Source: Ardenticatenales bacterium (GTDB lineage Bacteria; Chloroflexota; Anaerolineae; Promineifilales; UBA4811). Taken from it: 8,749 nt of DNA. The position numbers and the translations under genes are program-made. Location: positions 1 to 8,749 of the forward strand of contig DAOUVM010000073.1 of the NCBI GenBank assembly GCA_030667645.1, given 5' to 3'. The notes beneath the pieces are model-generated. The model had not been told where the DNA came from, made no database searches, and saw only the letters and a list, made by a program, of their open reading frames with translations. This document shows, piece by piece, positions 5,371-8,749 of the stretch; position 1 is the stretch's first letter; every line of letters begins with the position of its first letter.

Positions 5371-6975
5371 CTACACACCTCCCAGCGTTTGAACAAGGGG
5401 GGTCACCGCAGATTCTATGAGAGGAGCCATGATCTGCGGATAGACACCCACGAAGATAAGAATGGCAGCTAGTAGAACCAGGGCAGTCTTGTCGAGGGCG
5501 GTGGATGGCCGCATATCGTGCCATTTTTCTCCCTCGTACTTGCCAAAAAAGACCTGCTGGACAATTCGCAGAACATAGGCCGCTGTGATGACGATTCCGG
5601 TGGCGGAAAGCACGGCGATTATTCGATAGTAAGGCGCTATCGTCTCTCCGGCCTTCCACACCCCCATAAAGATGGGGAACTCGGCCGTAAATCCGGAAAA
5701 GCCCGGCATGCCCATGCTGACAAGACCGGCGATGATGAACGCCATGGCTGTCCAGGGAAGCACCTTGGCCATGCCACCCAGCTTGGGGATCTGGCGGGTG
5801 TGCGCCCGGTCATACACGATGCCGACGACTGCAAAAAAGAGCGCTGTCATGATGCCGTGGGAGAACATCTGCATCCCCCCACCCACATAGCCCACAGTGG
5901 TCATGGTGGCAAAGGCCATGGTCACCAGCCCCATGTGGCTCACGCTCGAAAAGCCAATGACGTATTTGAAATCTTTCTGGACAAAGGCAACGAGAGATCC
6001 ATAGACGACGTTGACTATTGTCAGGACTACGAGTAAAGGAAGCCATTGCTGCGCCCCGTTGGGCAGCAACTGGATGCCAACCCGCATGGCAGCGTATGCC
6101 CCCAGCTTCATCAGCACGCCAGCGTGGAGCATGGAGACGGCCGTGGGGGCAGCCACGTGACCATCTGGAGACCAACTGTGCAGGGGCCAGATGCCAGCCA
6201 ACACCGCAAAGCCAAGAAAGACCGGCAGGAACCAGAGCTGTTCAAAACCCACCGTGGTGCCAAGAAACTGTACGTCGACGTTGAACATTCCGGACGCCGC
6301 CATCTCTGACATCCTGACCAGGTCAAAGGTCCGGTGGCAGCCGTCCGCATTACACAATCCGGCCGCGTCAAGCGCAGCCATATCGGGGATATAGTAGATT
6401 GCCAGGATACCGACCAGTGCCACGACGCTGCCGGTGAGCAGGTAGAGGGTCAGCTTCATGGCGGCGTATTCCCGAGTCACCTTCCAGCCCCAGATGACGA
6501 TTAGTATGTACATTGGAAAGACAGCCAACTCGTAGAAGAAAAAGAGTTGGAAGAGGTCGAGGCTAATGAATACGCCAAACACACCGGTGACCAGCAGCAT
6601 CAGGAAAACAAAGAACTCACGGGGGCGGTCGTCGATTCCCCAGGATATGAGCACCCCGGCGAAAATGACCACCCCGGTCAGCGCGAGCATCGCCAGGCTG
6701 AGGCCATCAGCACCCATGTAGAACGAGATGCCCAGAGCCTCGAGCCATGGGAATGGCCCAAAAACGAATTGGAGCTTGCCAGCCCAGGTCGTCGCCGCCT
6801 TGGCCGCCTCGATATCGTAGGCAAAGTAGGCAAAGATGGAGAGGGCCATGCAAACAAAGGCCCCGGCAGCCGCCGTCACCCGCACCTCTGTCTTTTTCTC
6901 TTGAGGAATCAGCAGGAGAATGATGGCGGTTAGCGCCGGCGTGAACGTGATGACTGGCAAAATTGGAAAATCCAT
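5371..6975 (-). CDS. nuoM: Second, diverged NADH-quinone oxidoreductase subunit M (NuoM2)
   Basis: A 534-residue antiporter-like complex I subunit. It keeps E149 in TM5 (FFFYELAVFPMY), K290 in TM8 (AGVLMKLGAY), K337 and H347 (DFKYVIGFSSVSHMG) and E432 in TM12 (SGFTAEF). In TM7 it reads FAVLAGIWPLHSW (256-268) where the neighbouring NuoM has FAIKVPLWPFHTW, so the conserved TM7 lysine is Leu259. The next block is SPDGHVAAPTAVSMLHAG rather than LPDAHTEAPTAGSMILAG. The loop between TM6 and TM7 is some 15-18 residues longer than in the first NuoM and carries C208 and C213. The start is ATG 6975, since GAGAGG lies 7-8 nt upstream; an in-frame GTG at 6981 is too close to that site. It abuts nuoN (TAG then TTG). 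It is a distinct paralogue, not a recent copy; an extra-subunit complex I is the likely meaning. Confidence 0.93.
   Translation of the reverse strand: MDFPILPVITFTPALTAIILLLIPQEKKTEVRVTAAAGAFVCMALSIFAYFAYDIEAAKAATTWAGKLQFVFGPFPWLEALGISFYMGADGLSLAMLALTGVVIFAGVLISWGIDDRPREFFVFLMLLVTGVFGVFISLDLFQLFFFYELAVFPMYILIVIWGWKVTREYAAMKLTLYLLTGSVVALVGILAIYYIPDMAALDAAGLCNADGCHRTFDLVRMSEMAASGMFNVDVQFLGTTVGFEQLWFLPVFLGFAVLAGIWPLHSWSPDGHVAAPTAVSMLHAGVLMKLGAYAAMRVGIQLLPNGAQQWLPLLVVLTIVNVVYGSLVAFVQKDFKYVIGFSSVSHMGLVTMAFATMTTVGYVGGGMQMFSHGIMTALFFAVVGIVYDRAHTRQIPKLGGMAKVLPWTAMAFIIAGLVSMGMPGFSGFTAEFPIFMGVWKAGETIAPYYRIIAVLSATGIVITAAYVLRIVQQVFFGKYEGEKWHDMRPSTALDKTALVLLAAILIFVGVYPQIMAPLIESAVTPLVQTLGGV
5376..5383 (-). 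promoter_or_regulatory. Shine-Dalgarno deciding the TTG start of nuoN
   Basis: GGGAGGTG lies 5 nt before TTG 5370, across the stop codon of the preceding gene. It is the only good start signal before the first NuoN helix. Confidence 0.75.
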
Positions 6976-6983
6976 GCACACTA

Positions 6984-6989
6984 CCTCTC
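6984..6989 (-). promoter_or_regulatory. Shine-Dalgarno for nuoM2, choosing ATG 6975
   Basis: GAGAGG is 8 nt from ATG 6975 but only 2 nt from the in-frame GTG at 6981, so the shorter protein beginning MDFPILP is preferred. The first nuoM protein also begins MDF. Confidence 0.6.
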
Positions 6990-6993
6990 ATAC

Positions 6994-7071
6994 CTACTTG
7001 TTCAAGAACAACTCATATTCTTGTGGCCGTTCAGCACTTGATTCACCAAAAGTCGGGAAGTCATTTCTCAT
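6994..7071 (-). CDS. Candidate small ORF (25 codons) between the nuoM genes
   Basis: On the minus strand an ATG at 7071 opens a 25-codon frame starting MRNDFPTFGE and ending EYELFLNK, stop TAG at 6994-6996. Its composition looks protein-like, with no low-complexity run. The frame stays open upstream, through PDLESLNAKHL, back to the nuoM stop codon at 7150, with which it is in phase, so it could also be a relic of a longer reading frame. There is no clear Shine-Dalgarno before ATG 7071. It ends 18 nt before the nuoM2 start. I do not recognise the product; no function is proposed. Confidence 0.3.
   Translation of the reverse strand: MRNDFPTFGESSAERPQEYELFLNK
6998..7011. repeat. Short dyad TTGTTC-AA-GAACAA
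   Basis: Six perfectly paired bases flank a 2-nt centre. This is too tight for an RNA hairpin but suits a DNA-binding dyad. It lies just upstream of the nuoM2 ribosome binding site and overlaps the end of the small ORF. Confidence 0.3.
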
Positions 7072-7079
7072 CAAGTGCT
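7033..7079. repeat. Inverted repeat, 10-bp stem with 27-nt loop
   Basis: AGCACTTGAT (7033-7042) is the exact reverse complement of ATCAAGTGCT (7070-7079). The loop is 27 nt. No T-tract follows on either strand, so it is not an ordinary terminator. It overlaps the candidate small ORF and covers its ATG. Confidence 0.5.
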
Positions 7080-7090
7080 TGGCGTTCAGG

Positions 7091-7117
7091 CTTTCGAGAT
7101 CTGGCAAAACTCGAAAG
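7091..7117. repeat. Inverted repeat, 8-bp stem with 11-nt loop
   Basis: CTTTCGAG (7091-7098) pairs perfectly with CTCGAAAG (7110-7117). It lies 3 nt from the next hairpin and is likewise not followed by a T-tract. Confidence 0.5.
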
Positions 7118-7120
7118 TCT

Positions 7121-7143
7121 TGTCCCGGCCGGTGGCCGGGACA
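7121..7143. repeat. GC-rich hairpin directly after nuoM, 10-bp stem with 3-nt loop
   Basis: TGTCCCGGCC (7121-7130) and GGCCGGGACA (7134-7143) form a perfect stem. On the minus-strand transcript it begins 6 nt after the nuoM stop codon. The sequence after it on that strand (AGACTTTCGAG) lacks the T-run of a terminator, so it may stabilise the 3' end, attenuate, or be part of a palindromic element. Confidence 0.6.
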
Positions 7144-7149
7144 TTCCGA

Positions 7150-8676
7150 CTATCCAACCAACCTGGTGACCGTCGCGTTGATCACCTCCACTACCCAGCG
7201 GGGCCAAAGACCGATGCTCAGCATAAGCGCCATCAGCGGGTAGACGACCAATCGTTCTCTGACGGATATCTCTGATACGCTCTTCCACTCGAGGTTGAGT
7301 GACCCGTGCAACACCAGCTTGAGCGCCTTGAGCAGATAAGCGGCGGTCAATAGCAGGCCGATCATGGTCAGAGCTGTGTATATCGAATAGACGTGCCACG
7401 ACCCACGAACAACCATGAACTCACTGACAAAGCCGTTCAACCCTGGCAGTCCCACCGAGGCCATCGCACAGAAGAGGAGAATGCCTCCATAAGCCGGCAT
7501 GATGGTCCAGAGTCCGCCGAACCTGGTCAGGTCACGCGTGTGGGTGCGCTCGTAGATCACCCCGACCAGGAAAAAGAGGGCTGCCGCCGAGAGGCCATGG
7601 TTGAACATCTGCAGGACTGCGCCGTTGAGGGCGATGATAGCGCTTTCCGCCCACCTGGGGTCGGTTGAGCCGCCGGCTCGGGCAGCGACCGCAATCCCCA
7701 ATACCACGAACCCCATATGGTTCACAGATGAATATGCAATCAGTCGCTTGAAATCCGTCTGTCCGTAGGCGGCGAATGCGCCCAAGATGACCGAGATCAC
7801 CCCTAACAGTCCCAGGAACCAGGCTGCGTCGTGTGCTTGCTGGGGGAAAAGCGGCAGCACAAGCCTGATGAAACCATAGGCGCCGAGCTTGAGCAGCACC
7901 CCGGCCAGGATCATGGATCCGGCGGTGGGCGCCTCGGTATGTGCGTCGGGCAGCCAGGTGTGGAACGGCCAGAGGGGAACTTTGATGGCAAACGCCAAAC
8001 AAAACGCCCAGAAGCTGATCGTTTTGACCGTGGCCAGTGGGATGCCAAGGATTCCGGTGGTGACTGCTGGCCAGGCAGTAGCTAGCTCGGGGATGCTGAA
8101 TGTTCCGGCCGTTAGACCCATCACCTGGATTGCCAGCAAGAGTCCCAGGCTGCCCGCAACGGTGTAGATGATGAACTTGAGCGAGGCATACTTGCGGTTG
8201 GCACTCCCCCACTGGTTGATGAGGAAATACATGGGTACCAGGCCCACTTCCCAAAAGAGGAAAAAGATTACCAGGTCCAGAGATAGAAAGACACCCAGCA
8301 TCCCCATCTCCAGCACCAGGAAAAGCGCCATATACATCTTGACGCGGTCCTTGATGCCGAATGACGCCAGAATCGCCAGGGGTGACAGAATTGTTGTCAG
8401 TAGAACCATGCTGACGCTGATCCCATCCACTCCCAGGTAAAAGGTGGCGCTTATGGGAGCGTACCAGACAACCTGGTGCTCAAACTGGTAGCCGGGCACG
8501 CCGATGTCATACTCGAACCAGAGCAGCAAAGAGAGCGCCAGCGGAATCAGACTGAACAGCAGGGCTGTCCAGCGAATGAGCTTCTTCTCGTCGCCAGGCA
8601 TCAGCATGACAACAGCCATGCCGAACAGCGGCGAGAACAGGATGAGCGTCAAAAGGTTATCGAGAACAAAGTCCAT
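7150..8676 (-). CDS. nuoM: NADH-quinone oxidoreductase subunit M (NuoM1)
   Basis: The 508-residue polytopic protein is a canonical proton-pumping antiporter-like subunit of complex I. All channel residues are present: E123 (VLEMGMLGVF), E143 in TM5 (FWEVGLVPMYFLI), K232 in TM7 (FAIKVPLWPFHTWLPDAH), K263 in TM8 (AGVLLKLGAYGFIR), K310 and H320 (DFKRLIAYSSVNHMG) and E419 in TM12 (GLNGFVSEF). The length is typical for NuoM. The start is ATG, with GAGGGAG 6 nt upstream at 8683-8689. It lies 16 nt after the presumed nuoL and is separated from nuoM2 by a 174-nt spacer, much longer than other gaps in the operon. This is the ordinary NuoM of the pair. Confidence 0.97.
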   Translation of the reverse strand: MDFVLDNLLTLILFSPLFGMAVVMLMPGDEKKLIRWTALLFSLIPLALSLLLWFEYDIGVPGYQFEHQVVWYAPISATFYLGVDGISVSMVLLTTILSPLAILASFGIKDRVKMYMALFLVLEMGMLGVFLSLDLVIFFLFWEVGLVPMYFLINQWGSANRKYASLKFIIYTVAGSLGLLLAIQVMGLTAGTFSIPELATAWPAVTTGILGIPLATVKTISFWAFCLAFAIKVPLWPFHTWLPDAHTEAPTAGSMILAGVLLKLGAYGFIRLVLPLFPQQAHDAAWFLGLLGVISVILGAFAAYGQTDFKRLIAYSSVNHMGFVVLGIAVAARAGGSTDPRWAESAIIALNGAVLQMFNHGLSAAALFFLVGVIYERTHTRDLTRFGGLWTIMPAYGGILLFCAMASVGLPGLNGFVSEFMVVRGSWHVYSIYTALTMIGLLLTAAYLLKALKLVLHGSLNLEWKSVSEISVRERLVVYPLMALMLSIGLWPRWVVEVINATVTRLVG

Positions 8677-8682
8677 CTAGCA

Positions 8683-8689
8683 CTCCCTC
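8683..8689 (-). promoter_or_regulatory. Ribosome binding site of nuoM
   Basis: GAGGGAG is placed 6 nt before ATG 8676, inside the 16-nt gap after the upstream gene. It fixes the start at MDFVLDN. Confidence 0.55.
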
Positions 8690-8692
8690 GTA

Positions 8693-8749
8693 TCAGCGGC
8701 TGAGGACAAAGATCAGCAGGTAGGCAAAGGCACAACCGATCAAGAGCGA
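8693..8749 (-). CDS. nuoL: C-terminal end of a membrane protein, probably NuoL (cut by the right edge)
   Basis: The last 18 codons and the TGA stop are in the window and encode a single hydrophobic segment, SLLIGCAFAYLLIFVLSR. That fits the last membrane helix of NuoL, which normally lies directly before nuoM in nuo operons. The identity rests on gene order and hydrophobicity only; no diagnostic NuoL motif is visible. Confidence 0.6.
   Translation of the reverse strand, partial: SLLIGCAFAYLLIFVLSR

Noticed and set aside
5518..6036. Plus-strand open frame of 172 codons opposite nuoM2
   Set aside because: It is His/Gly/Asp-rich antisense sequence with no recognisable fold, fully inside a well-supported gene. 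The same holds for the 139-codon frame opposite atpB at 3116-3535.
7121..7143. Terminator after nuoM
   Set aside because: The stem is strong, but no T-tract follows on the minus strand, and nuoM2 downstream has no obvious promoter of its own in the gap.
7532..8254. Minus-strand frame of 240 codons inside nuoM
   Set aside because: It is an alternative frame of nuoM, rich in Arg, His and Pro, while the other frame gives complete NuoM motifs.
1..8749. CRISPR array, insertion sequence, prophage or defence genes
   Set aside because: There are no regularly spaced repeats, transposase motifs or nuclease/helicase motifs on either strand; the window is a core energy-metabolism locus.

Overview
The window reads as one long operon on the minus strand, followed by the start of a second minus-strand gene. 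In transcription order (right to left) it holds the last codons of a membrane protein that is probably nuoL (8693-8749, cut by the edge), nuoM (7150-8676), a second, diverged nuoM (5371-6975), nuoN (3910-5370), an atpI/atpZ-type gene (3559-3879), atpB (2515-3558), atpE (2248-2481) and a fused atpF-atpH-like gene (1472-2227). A rho-independent terminator follows at about 1334-1365. Beyond it lies a good sigma70-type promoter (1281-1310) and the N-terminal 364 codons of a 7TM-PAS sensor protein, probably a histidine kinase, which runs off the left edge. I see no credible gene on the plus strand.

The genes join two bioenergetic machines. NuoL, M and N form the distal, proton-pumping membrane arm of respiratory complex I. 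Subunits a, c and b/delta form the membrane rotor, proton channel and peripheral stalk of F-type ATP synthase. Gaps are short (0-33 nt) everywhere except a 174-nt spacer between the two nuoM genes, so co-transcription of the complex I arm with the Fo sector is likely. The F1 genes (alpha, gamma, beta, epsilon) do not follow; the terminator comes straight after the b/delta gene, so F1 must be encoded elsewhere.

Points that stand out: (1) the second NuoM keeps most channel residues but has Leu where the first has the conserved TM7 Lys; (2) the b subunit carries a delta C-terminal domain but no delta N-terminal domain; (3) the nuoM-nuoM2 spacer is packed with inverted repeats and holds a 25-codon ORF that looks protein-like; (4) nuoN and atpF start at TTG, and atpB and atpI at GTG, each behind a Shine-Dalgarno sequence; (5) a dyad straddles the -10 box of the kinase promoter.

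The organism is a GC-rich bacterium. The 7TM-PAS kinase style, the duplicated nuoM and the long periplasmic insert in subunit a suggest Chloroflexota (Anaerolineae/Caldilineae-like). This is inference from family knowledge, not a search result.
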